DNA of 7,802 nucleotides from Sphingomonas sp. UBA1000 (GTDB taxonomy: Bacteria > Pseudomonadota > Alphaproteobacteria > Sphingomonadales > Sphingomonadaceae): the NCBI GenBank assembly GCA_002291855.1, contig DBAW01000036.1, forward strand, positions 1-7,802, in the 5' to 3' direction. Positions 1-5,959 of the stretch are shown here, piece by piece; position 1 is the first letter of the stretch, and every line of letters starts with the position of its first letter. The notes under the pieces are model-generated. The model was not told where the DNA came from and did not search any database. It was given only the letters and a program-made list of their open reading frames with translations. Position numbers and translations under genes: made by a program.

Positions 1-1417
1 TTTTCGCGGCGGGCTTCTTGGCCGGCTTGGCCGCGCCATGATCATGGTCGTGATCATGGTTGCAGTCCGGACCATGGACATGGCCGTCCTCGTCCGCCTC
101 GATCTCGGCCTGGATCGCCTCGCGCGTCACTTCGCGCTCGGTGACTTCGGCCTTGGAGAACAGGAAGTCGACGACCTTGTCCTCATACAGCGGCGCGCGC
201 AGCTGGGCGGCGGCCATCGGGTCCTGCTGGACGAACTGGATGAAGCGCTGGCGATCTTCCGGGCGATATTGCTGCGCGGCCTGGGCGATCAGGCGGTTCA
301 TTTCCACCTGATTGACCTCGACGCCATTGGCCTGGCCGATTTCCGACAGCAACAGGCCCAGGCGCACGCGGCGCTCGGCGATGCGGCGGTAATCGTCGCG
401 GTCCTTTTCCATGTCGGCGCGCGCCGCTTCCGGATCGGCCTCATGGCTCGCTTCATGCTCGAGCTGCGCCCAGATCTGGCCGAACTCGGCCTCGACCATC
501 GACGGCGGCACTTCGAAGTCATGCGACGCCGCCAGCTGGTCGAGCAGCTTGCGCTTCATATGGGTGCGGGTCAGGCCGTTATGCTCCTGCTCCAGCTGGC
601 CCTTGATCAGCTCGCGCAGCTTGTCGATGCCCTCAAGGCCGAGCTGCTTGGCGAACTCGTCGTCAAGCGCGGTTTCCTTGGGCGCGCGGACCTTCTGCAC
701 GGTGACGTCGAAGGTCGCGTCGCGGCCGGCGAGGTGCTGCGCACCATAATCGGCCGGGAAAGTCACGTTCAGCACGCGGGCGTCGCCGGCGGCGGCACCG
801 ATCAGCTGGTCCTCGAAGCCGGGGATGAACTGGCCCGAGCCGATTTCGAGCGAAATGCCCTCGCCTTTGCCGCCTTCGAACGGCACGCCGTCAAGCTTGC
901 CTTCGAAATCGATGACCAGCAGGTCGCCGGTCGCGGCCGGACGGCCGGCATCGTCTTCCTCATAGCTCTTCGAGCCGGCGGCGATGCGGCCGAGCGTCTC
1001 GTCGATCTGCGCGTCGGAGACCGGCACCACCAGCCGCTCGAGCTTCAGCCCGTCCAGCGCCGGCACGGTCACGACCGGCAGCACTTCGAGCGACACCTTC
1101 ACCTCGGCGTCCTGGCCCGGGCCATAGCCTTCGGCCAGCTCGACTTCGGGCCGGATTGCCGGGCGCAGGCCCTGTTCGGCGATCAGCTGCTGCACGCCTT
1201 CCTGGATCGTGGTCTCGAGCGCCTGCTGCTCGAGCGCCGGCCCGTGCATCTTGCGGACGAGGTTGGCCGGCACCTTGCCGGGGCGAAAGCCGGGCATGCG
1301 GATCTGCGGCGCGACCTTCTTGAGCTCGCCATCCACCCGCGATTCGATCTCGGCGCGGCTGATCGTCAGCGTGTAGGCGCGCTTCAGGCCCTGGTTCAAC
1401 GTCTCGACAGTCTGCAT
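1..1417 (-). CDS. tig: Trigger factor, ribosome-associated chaperone/PPIase (C-terminus truncated by window edge)
   Basis: Trigger factor binds the ribosome near the exit tunnel and shields nascent chains in the cytoplasm; its middle domain is an FKBP-type prolyl isomerase. 472 codons are visible and the frame is still open at base 1. The N-terminal domain carries the ribosome-docking signature GFRPGKVP at residues 43-50, the place where E. coli Tig has GFRKGKVP. The FKBP-like domain spans about residues 163-243 (VIDFEGKLDG, then GSGQFIPGFE). The alpha-helical chaperone domain follows to about 430. The end is unusual: residues 446-460 hold six His and one Cys alternating with Asp and Gly, followed by a Lys/Ala/Pro tail (461-472 and beyond). 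The ATG at 1417 gives the standard N-terminus MQTVETLNQG; only a weak AAGG lies about 13 nt upstream. It lies 63 bp downstream of tRNA-Leu on the same strand with no clear terminator between, so co-transcription is plausible. Confidence 0.97.
   Translation of the reverse strand, partial: MQTVETLNQGLKRAYTLTISRAEIESRVDGELKKVAPQIRMPGFRPGKVPANLVRKMHGPALEQQALETTIQEGVQQLIAEQGLRPAIRPEVELAEGYGPGQDAEVKVSLEVLPVVTVPALDGLKLERLVVPVSDAQIDETLGRIAAGSKSYEEDDAGRPAATGDLLVIDFEGKLDGVPFEGGKGEGISLEIGSGQFIPGFEDQLIGAAAGDARVLNVTFPADYGAQHLAGRDATFDVTVQKVRAPKETALDDEFAKQLGLEGIDKLRELIKGQLEQEHNGLTRTHMKRKLLDQLAASHDFEVPPSMVEAEFGQIWAQLEHEASHEADPEAARADMEKDRDDYRRIAERRVRLGLLLSEIGQANGVEVNQVEMNRLIAQAAQQYRPEDRQRFIQFVQQDPMAAAQLRAPLYEDKVVDFLFSKAEVTEREVTREAIQAEIEADEDGHVHGPDCNHDHDHDHGAAKPAKKPAAK
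39..60. repeat. Short in-frame direct repeat encoding the HDHD tail of trigger factor
   Basis: The 10-mer TGATCATGGT occurs at 39-48 and again at 51-60, a 12-base (four-codon) period inside the tig coding strand. It encodes alternating His and Asp residues at about positions 453-460 of trigger factor. A tandem unit of a whole number of codons could expand or contract without breaking the frame. Confidence 0.7.
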
Positions 1418-1480
1418 CTCGTCTCGTTCGCCTTCTTGCACGTTCAGGAGGAGGCCGGCCTATCACCATGAACTAGAAAC

Positions 1481-1565
1481 TGGTGCGGGCGAAGGGACTC
1501 GAACCCCCACATCTTGCGATACTGGAACCTAAATCCAGCGCGTCTACCAGTTCCGCCACGCCCGC
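1481..1565 (-). tRNA. tRNA-Leu, anticodon UAG
   Basis: The 85-nt gene folds as a class II tRNA. The acceptor arm is GCGGGCG (5' end at 1565) paired with CGCCCGC, discriminator A, and an encoded CCA at 1483-1481. The anticodon arm is CTGGA-TTTAGGT-TCCAG, giving anticodon UAG, which reads CUN leucine codons. The long variable arm has an ATC-GCAA-GAT stem, typical of tRNA-Leu. The T loop is TTCGAGT, with two G-U pairs at the foot of the T stem. It lies upstream of tig on the same strand. Confidence 0.96.
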
Positions 1566-1588
1566 GGCCGGACCGCCGGTCGGCGGCG

Positions 1589-1616
1589 TCTATAGCAAGC
1601 GGGGGTCGCAGGGCAA
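1589..1616 (-). promoter_or_regulatory. Candidate sigma-70-type promoter of tRNA-Leu (and possibly tig)
   Basis: On the minus strand TTGCCC (1616-1611) and TATAGA (1594-1589) are separated by 16 bases. The -10-like box lies 23 bases upstream of the mature tRNA 5' end, which would leave a leader of about 16 nt for RNase P to remove. The TATA is one of few AT-rich spots in this stretch. Recognised by eye only; the -35 matches consensus at its first three bases. Confidence 0.55.
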
Positions 1617-1684
1617 CCCATTACCGTGCCCGGCGTTGGAACGCCACCCGCACGCAAGGCCAGACCCACACTTAAGGAAAGCCG

Positions 1685-1903
1685 ATGGCGACCGTCCCGT
1701 CCCCGACGCCCGTTCCCGCACCGCCGCCACCCGACCTGCCCGATCTGCCGCCGGACGAGCTGGTGCCGCCGCTGCCGGACACCGACCGGCCCGATCCCGG
1801 CCTGCCCGACGCGCCCGGCCCCGATCCGGACCAGCCTCAGACCAGCAGCTCGGCCGCCGCCCCCTGCGCGAGGAACGCAGCCGGGCTGGCGCTGGCCCCA
1901 TAA
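1685..1903 (+). CDS. Small proline-rich protein of unknown function (72 aa)
   Basis: I do not recognise a family. The ORF starts with ATG after AAGGAAA (1674-1680), a strong ribosome binding site with 6 nt between AAGGA and the start. About 21 of the first 52 residues are Pro, interspersed with Asp and Leu (segments such as PPPPDLPDLPPDELVPPLP). There is no signal peptide or membrane segment and the peptide should be extended and acidic. The last 21 or so residues turn abruptly to Ala/Ser-rich sequence exactly where the ORF enters the antisense of the decarboxylase 3' end (1837-1903), so that tail may be run-on rather than selected protein. Short Pro/Asp-rich hypothetical proteins are common in sphingomonads (recollection). 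The alternative is that this is a chance GC-rich ORF; the binding site is the main argument for translation. Confidence 0.45.
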   Translation: MATVPSPTPVPAPPPPDLPDLPPDELVPPLPDTDRPDPGLPDAPGPDPDQPQTSSSAAAPCARNAAGLALAP

Positions 1904-3063
1904 GCCCCGGCGCAGAACAGCGCGACGACATCGCCAACCTGCGCGGCGGGCAGCGCCAGCTGATCGCCCAGCCGGTCGAGCGGGGTGCACAGGCAGCCGC
2001 ACACGGTTGCGACTTCGGTTGCCTCCGCTGCCATGCGCCCGGCAATGGCGAGCGGATAGTTGCGCCGGACGACCGTGCCGAAATTGCCGCTCGCCGCCAG
2101 CTGGTGGTGCAAGCCGCCATCGGTGATCAGGAACAGCTGGTCATGGCTCGTCTTGCGGTCGACGATCCGGGTCAGATACACCCCCGCCTCCCCGACCAGC
2201 CAGCGCCCCAGTTCCAGCGCGAAGCGTGCGCCGCCGAGCATTGCCGGCCGCGCCGCGACGGCAGCGACCAAGGCCGCGCCGATCGCCTCGACATCAAGCG
2301 CCACATCGCCGGCGAAATAGGGAATGCCGAACCCGCCGCCCAGATTGACGAGCGGTGGCGCCGCCCCCGCCGCCTCGGCCAGCGCGGCGGCCAGCGCGAT
2401 CCCCGCCGCCTGCGCCTCGATCAGCGCGCCGGCATCGAGCGACTGCGACCCGGCATAGATATGGAAACCGCGCCAGTCCGCCCCCGCCGCGATCAGCCGC
2501 CGGACCAACGGGGCCGCGCGCGCCGCATCGACGCCGAACGGGCGCGCCCCGCCGCCCATCCGCATGCCCGAGCCGCGCAGCTCGAAATCGGGATTGACGC
2601 GCACCGCCAGCCGCGGACGCACGCCCAGCCGCGCAGCGATGGCGAGCGCGCGTTCGGCCTCGTTTTCCGATTCAAGGTTGATCGTGACGCCGGCGGCAAT
2701 CGCCGCCTCCAGCTCAGCATCGCGCTTGCCGGGGCCGGCAAAGCTGATCCGCGCGCCGCTGATCCCTGCCCCCTCGGCAATACGCAGCTCCCCGGCCGAG
2801 GCGATGTCGATGCCATCGACCTGCGCGGCGATGCGCGCCAGCAACCCGGCATGGGGATTGGCCTTCATCGCATAATGGATGTCGATGCCCGGCATCGCCG
2901 CGCGCAGCCGGGCGATGCGCCGCGCGACCGCCGCCGAATCATAGACGAACAGCGGCGTCTGCCCGGCAGCGGCGATCAGCGCGTCATAAGGCTGGCCCGC
3001 GATCAGCAGCCGGCCATCGGCGTCGGCGGCAAAATCGGGGGGAATGGGACCGGCAGGCTTCAT
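1837..3063 (-). CDS. PLP-dependent decarboxylase, Orn/Lys/DAP (fold type III) family, exosortase-A-associated type
   Basis: This 408-aa enzyme belongs to the group containing LysA, ornithine/arginine decarboxylases and BtrK. The PLP lysine is K67 in HYAMKANP. The barrel continues with HIYAGSQ (H201), the phosphate-binding loop GGGFG (242-246), ELGR (284-287, where most members have EPGR), and the C-terminal active-site segment CTPLD (C359, D363; CESGD-like in LysA), ending with GAYGASASP (386-394). Length is normal. It best fits the 'exosortase A system-associated' decarboxylase family (TIGR03099, from memory). The ATG overlaps the stop of the upstream ligase gene by 4 bp (ATGA, 3060-3063), so translation is probably coupled. 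The 3' end overlaps the proline-rich ORF in antisense. The substrate is unknown; an amino acid held on the neighbouring ACP is an inference. Ordinary meso-diaminopimelate decarboxylase is less likely given the gene partners. Confidence 0.9.
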   Translation of the reverse strand: MKPAGPIPPDFAADADGRLLIAGQPYDALIAAAGQTPLFVYDSAAVARRIARLRAAMPGIDIHYAMKANPHAGLLARIAAQVDGIDIASAGELRIAEGAGISGARISFAGPGKRDAELEAAIAAGVTINLESENEAERALAIAARLGVRPRLAVRVNPDFELRGSGMRMGGGARPFGVDAARAAPLVRRLIAAGADWRGFHIYAGSQSLDAGALIEAQAAGIALAAALAEAAGAAPPLVNLGGGFGIPYFAGDVALDVEAIGAALVAAVAARPAMLGGARFALELGRWLVGEAGVYLTRIVDRKTSHDQLFLITDGGLHHQLAASGNFGTVVRRNYPLAIAGRMAAEATEVATVCGCLCTPLDRLGDQLALPAAQVGDVVALFCAGAYGASASPAAFLAQGAAAELLV

Positions 3064-4580
3064 GGCGCCAGTTCGGCCTTCAGCCCCGCCCGGTCAAGCT
3101 TGCCATTGGGCGTGCGCGGCAGGGCGGCGCGCCACACGATGCGCTGGGGCTGCATGAACCCCGGCAGGTCACGCTTCAGATGGGCGCGCAGCGCGGCCTC
3201 GGTCGAGCCGTCCCCGGCGGCGATCAGCAGCACCGCCTGACCCAGCCGGTCATCGGCAATGCCCAGCGCCACCGCCTCGTTGGTCGCGCCGCTCGCCACC
3301 GCCGCCTCCTCGATTTCGGTCGGGCTGATGCGGTTGCCCGCCGATTTGATCATCTCGTCCGCGCGGCCGACAAAGCGCAACAGCCCGTCGGCCCCGCGCA
3401 CCACCGTATCGCCCGACCAGACCGCGAGACCCGTGCCGCCGGCCAGGGGGCGGAAACGCTGCGCGGTGCGTTCCGGATCGCGCCAATAGCCGGCGGCGAC
3501 CAGCGGCCCGGCATGGACCAGCTCGCCCGGCTCGCCGGGGGCGGCAGGATCGCCATCGGCGCGCAGCACATGCAGATCGGCAAAGGGGATGGGGCCACCG
3601 ATCGCGGTCGGATGCGCATCGATCAGCGCCGGATCGAGATAGGTCGAGCGGAACGCCTCGGTCAGCCCATACATCGCATAAAGATCGGCCTGCGGTGCGA
3701 GCGCGCGCAGCCGCCGCACCAGCGGCTCGGTCAGCGCGCCGCCGCTGTTGGTCAGCCGCCTGAGCGTGGCCGTGTCCGTCCAGTCGCCCTCCACCAGCTG
3801 CACCCACAGCGGCGGCACCCCGGCCAGCGTCGTGATCCGGTGGCGCGCCACCGCGCGCAGCACGTCACGCGGGGTCAGATAATCGAGCGGGATCACCGTG
3901 CCGCCCGCCAGCCAGGTCGAGAGCAGCTGGTTCTGGCCATAGTCAAAGGCGAGCGGCAGCACCGCCAGCGTGCGATCGTCGCCGGCAAGGCGCAGATAAT
4001 GCGCGACCGACACCGCCCCCAGCCACAGATTGGCGTGGCTGAGCATCACCCCCTTGGGCCGCCCGGTCGAGCCGGAGGTGTAGAGGATCGCCGCCAGCGT
4101 CTGCGGACCGGCGGTGGACTGGGCGAGCGCCTGTTCGGGCAGCGTCACCGCGCCCTCCAGCACCAGCCGGCATCCGGGCGGGACATCGCCCGGCTCCAGG
4201 CTGTCGGCCCGCCCTGCCCCGGTCAGCAGCAGCACCGCGCCGCTGTCGGCCAGGATGTGCGCAAGCTGGGCGCGCTTGAGCAGCGGGTTGACCGGCACAT
4301 GGATCGCCCCGGCGCGCGGCGCGGCAAGCGGCAACAGGCAGGTCCACAGCCCCTTGGGCAGCCAGCTTGCCACCCGGTCGCCGGGCCGGACGCCCTGTTC
4401 GGCCAGCCACAGCGCCAGTTGCCCGACCAGTCGTTCCAGCCCGTCCGGGCCGAGTTCGCGGTCGCCAAGCACCAGCGCCGGGCCGGATCCGCCGCCAGCG
4501 GCGGCACCGGCCAGCAGAATATGGTCGATCGGGCGCGGATTCGGATCAGGCTCTTGCACGCCGTCTCCTTTCTCGGACAT
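3060..4580 (-). CDS. AMP-forming acyl-CoA / amino-acid ligase, exosortase-A-associated type
   Basis: This 506-aa adenylate-forming (ANL) enzyme activates a carboxylate with ATP and transfers the acyl group to a thiol (CoA or a carrier protein). The ANL motifs are in order: ATP-binding loop LYTSGSTGRPKGV (166-178), YGLTE (304-308), SGD (389-391), the hinge region GRADEMIKSAGNRISPTEIE (405-424), and the catalytic lysine K494 in PNGKLDR. Length is typical of a stand-alone ligase, with no fused carrier domain; a free ACP gene is encoded on the diverging strand. It best matches the 'exosortase A system-associated' ligase family (TIGR03098, from memory). I chose ATG at 4580 because GAGAGG lies 7 nt upstream (4588-4593); a TTG at 4595 would add five residues and would include that site. 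The stop overlaps the decarboxylase start. The substrate cannot be read from the sequence. Confidence 0.91.
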   Translation of the reverse strand: MSEKGDGVQEPDPNPRPIDHILLAGAAAGGGSGPALVLGDRELGPDGLERLVGQLALWLAEQGVRPGDRVASWLPKGLWTCLLPLAAPRAGAIHVPVNPLLKRAQLAHILADSGAVLLLTGAGRADSLEPGDVPPGCRLVLEGAVTLPEQALAQSTAGPQTLAAILYTSGSTGRPKGVMLSHANLWLGAVSVAHYLRLAGDDRTLAVLPLAFDYGQNQLLSTWLAGGTVIPLDYLTPRDVLRAVARHRITTLAGVPPLWVQLVEGDWTDTATLRRLTNSGGALTEPLVRRLRALAPQADLYAMYGLTEAFRSTYLDPALIDAHPTAIGGPIPFADLHVLRADGDPAAPGEPGELVHAGPLVAAGYWRDPERTAQRFRPLAGGTGLAVWSGDTVVRGADGLLRFVGRADEMIKSAGNRISPTEIEEAAVASGATNEAVALGIADDRLGQAVLLIAAGDGSTEAALRAHLKRDLPGFMQPQRIVWRAALPRTPNGKLDRAGLKAELAP

Positions 4581-4587
4581 GGGGGAG

Positions 4588-4593
4588 CCTCTC
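4588..4593 (-). promoter_or_regulatory. Ribosome binding site deciding the ligase start
   Basis: GAGAGG on the minus strand, 7 nt before the ATG at 4580. It favours that ATG over the in-frame TTG at 4595, which lies upstream of it. Confidence 0.6.
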
Positions 4594-4618
4594 AAGGGGA
4601 TTCCGGTCTCAGCCGCGC

Positions 4619-4624
4619 GGGAAG
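4619..4624 (+). promoter_or_regulatory. Ribosome binding site deciding a TTG start for the GNAT-like gene
   Basis: GGGAAG lies 7 nt before TTG at 4632, the only plausible in-frame start near the beginning of the conserved protein. A second binding-site-like AAGGG (4641-4645) precedes an ATG at 4654, but that ATG is in another frame that stops at 4743. Confidence 0.55.
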
Positions 4625-4631
4625 CAGCGAT

Positions 4632-5654
4632 TTGTGGGTCAAGGGTGAATATTATGATTCGCTTGAGCCGGTCGAGACCATCGCCCGCGGCGCGCTCGAT
4701 GCGTCGGCGCGCCCCTGGCCGTTCGACCGGCTGGACTGGCTGAGGGCCGCTGCCGCCGCGCTGCCGTCACCCCCGCTTATCGTGCGGGCGCGCAGCGAAG
4801 GGGTCGATGGCTGGCTGATGCTCGCCCCCGCCGGGCGCGGCCGGTTCAGGATACTGGGCGCGGACCACGCCCATCGCGCCGCGCCGATCTTCACTGGCCC
4901 GGCCGATGACGTGCATCGCCGCCGGCTGCTGCGTGCGATGGCGGCGCGGCTGCGTGGGCCGGGGCTGGGCATCGCCGAGCTTGACCTTGGCCCGCTTGAC
5001 CGCGCCGATGCCGGCGAAATCGCCCGCGCCTTTGGCCGACACGGCTGGATGGTGGCGGCACGCGCCCTGCCCCCGCGCCGGCGCAGCGAGACTGCCGGGC
5101 AAAGCTTCGACGAATATTGGGAAGGCCGCAGCCCGGCCCTGCGCGACCGCATCGAGGCCGCTGCCGCGCGCGCGCCGCTCGATCTTGAAGTGTCGACGGT
5201 GCTGACCCCGGCGCTCTGGGCCGAACTGGCAAGGCTGAGCGATGCGGCGGACGGGCCGTTTCACCGCTTCGCCGCGGCAGAAAGCGCCGCCGGATCGCTG
5301 CGGCTGGCCGTCGCTCGGTGCGGCGACACGCCGATTGCCGCCCAGCTGTGGACGGTGTCGCACGGCATGGCGGTCGCGCATCTGCTCGCCCAGTCGCGCG
5401 CGCACAAGGCGCTGGCCCCGGGGGCGCAGCTGGCGGCGACGATGGTGCGCTATCTGACCAATGTCGATCATGTCGATGCGATCGAATGGGCCCCGGGCCA
5501 TGGCTGGTGCGCCGACTGGGCGGAACAGGCGGTGCCGCGCGTCGCGCTGCGGCTGCTCAACCCGCGCCGCGCCTCGGTCTGGCCGGCCGCGGCGCTGGCG
5601 CTGCTGTCGGGGGGCGTCACGTCCGGCCTTGTCCGCCGCCCCGCGCTCGATTAG
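4632..5654 (+). CDS. GNAT / FemAB-like acyltransferase (BioF2-like, Acetyltransf_6 type)
   Basis: The 340-aa protein opens with YYDSLEPVETIARGALD followed by RPWPFDRLDWL, the N-terminal pattern of GNAT-fold proteins found in exosortase/EPS clusters. The second half has SFDEYWEGRSPALRDRI (158-174), analogous to the 'RPSKLRNTI' segment of Acetyltransf_6 proteins, and HKALAPGAQLAATMVRYL (258-275), the segment before the acyl-donor site in this family. The usual 'YKRDW' near the end is replaced by WCADWAEQ (292-299). A short apolar stretch at about 315-334 (WPAAALALLSGG) might touch the membrane but is not a clear helix. No ATG or GTG start fits, so TTG at 4632 is taken; the open frame upstream is antisense to the ligase. 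The ACP gene follows by 34 bp and the ligase diverges 51 bp away. It may transfer an acyl group from the ACP to an acceptor; acceptor and donor are inferred. Confidence 0.8.
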   Translation: MWVKGEYYDSLEPVETIARGALDASARPWPFDRLDWLRAAAAALPSPPLIVRARSEGVDGWLMLAPAGRGRFRILGADHAHRAAPIFTGPADDVHRRRLLRAMAARLRGPGLGIAELDLGPLDRADAGEIARAFGRHGWMVAARALPPRRRSETAGQSFDEYWEGRSPALRDRIEAAAARAPLDLEVSTVLTPALWAELARLSDAADGPFHRFAAAESAAGSLRLAVARCGDTPIAAQLWTVSHGMAVAHLLAQSRAHKALAPGAQLAATMVRYLTNVDHVDAIEWAPGHGWCADWAEQAVPRVALRLLNPRRASVWPAAALALLSGGVTSGLVRRPALD

Positions 5655-5677
5655 CGACCGGCCGTCGCCAGGCTTTC

Positions 5678-5681
5678 GGAG
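5678..5681 (+). promoter_or_regulatory. Ribosome binding site deciding a TTG start for the ACP gene
   Basis: GGAG followed by A-rich spacing of 7 nt precedes TTG at 5689. The reading frame has no ATG before the conserved ACP helix I, so this site fixes the start. Confidence 0.65.
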
Positions 5682-5688
5682 AAAAGCA

Positions 5689-5958
5689 TTGCAGTCGGAA
5701 CACTCGTCCAACATCGATCAGGTGCTGCGCGCCGTGCTTGTCGAAACGCTCGGCCTGCCCCAGGCGCGGGTCGCGGGCTTTGACGGCGAGACCGGCCTGT
5801 TCGGCGCGCTGCCCGAACTGGATTCGATGGCGGTCGCCGAGTTTCTGACAGAGATCGAGGACCGGCTGGGCGTGGTGATCGAGGATGACGAGGTCGATGG
5901 CGACATGCTGGCCAGCTTTGGCAGCCTGAGCGCCTATCTGGCCCGCAAGCTCGGCTAA
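5689..5958 (+). CDS. Acyl carrier protein (phosphopantetheine-binding)
   Basis: This 89-aa acidic helical protein has the carrier signature LPELDSMAVAEF (41-52). Ser46 is the 4'-phosphopantetheine attachment site, in DSM rather than the commoner DSL. Helix I (IDQVLRAVLVETLGL) and helix III/IV (EIEDRLGVVIEDDEV, then FGSLSAYLARKLG) are in the expected places, and the length suits a free ACP. It starts at TTG 5689 with GGAG upstream and is 34 bp behind the GNAT-like gene, presumably on the same mRNA. It is not the fatty-acid synthesis AcpP: the sequence around the serine differs from the usual GADSLDTVEL and there are no fab genes nearby. It most likely carries the acyl or aminoacyl group activated by the divergent ligase. 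The gene ends 81 bp from the convergent trxB end. Confidence 0.88.
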   Translation: MQSEHSSNIDQVLRAVLVETLGLPQARVAGFDGETGLFGALPELDSMAVAEFLTEIEDRLGVVIEDDEVDGDMLASFGSLSAYLARKLG

Positions 5959-5959
5959 A

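Noticed and set aside
38..1471. A 477-codon plus-strand open frame covering the tig locus
   Set aside because: It is exactly antisense to tig, is rich in Arg/Leu/His/Ala of the kind produced by reading GC-rich genes backwards, and resembles no family.
1837..3063. Assignment of the decarboxylase as lysA (diaminopimelate decarboxylase)
   Set aside because: Coupling to an AMP ligase, the nearby ACP and the ELGR variant fit the exosortase-associated/BtrK-like group better than lysine biosynthesis.
1483..3240. A 585-codon plus-strand open frame
   Set aside because: It runs through the tRNA gene and antisense to the decarboxylase, has Arg/Pro-rich low-information sequence and no family motif.
3180..4631. 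The first 484 codons of an 824-codon plus-strand open frame
   Set aside because: This part is antisense to the ligase. Only the region from the TTG at 4632 onward matches a protein family, so the gene was started there.
4114..4743. A plus-strand frame that includes the ATG at 4654 with AAGGG upstream
   Set aside because: It stops at 4743 and its residues are Arg/Ser-rich noise; the conserved YYDSLEPVETIARG sequence is in a different frame.
4767..5714. A 315-codon minus-strand open frame opposite the GNAT-like gene
   Set aside because: Arg/Gly/Ala-rich shadow without motifs; the plus-strand frame has the conserved protein.
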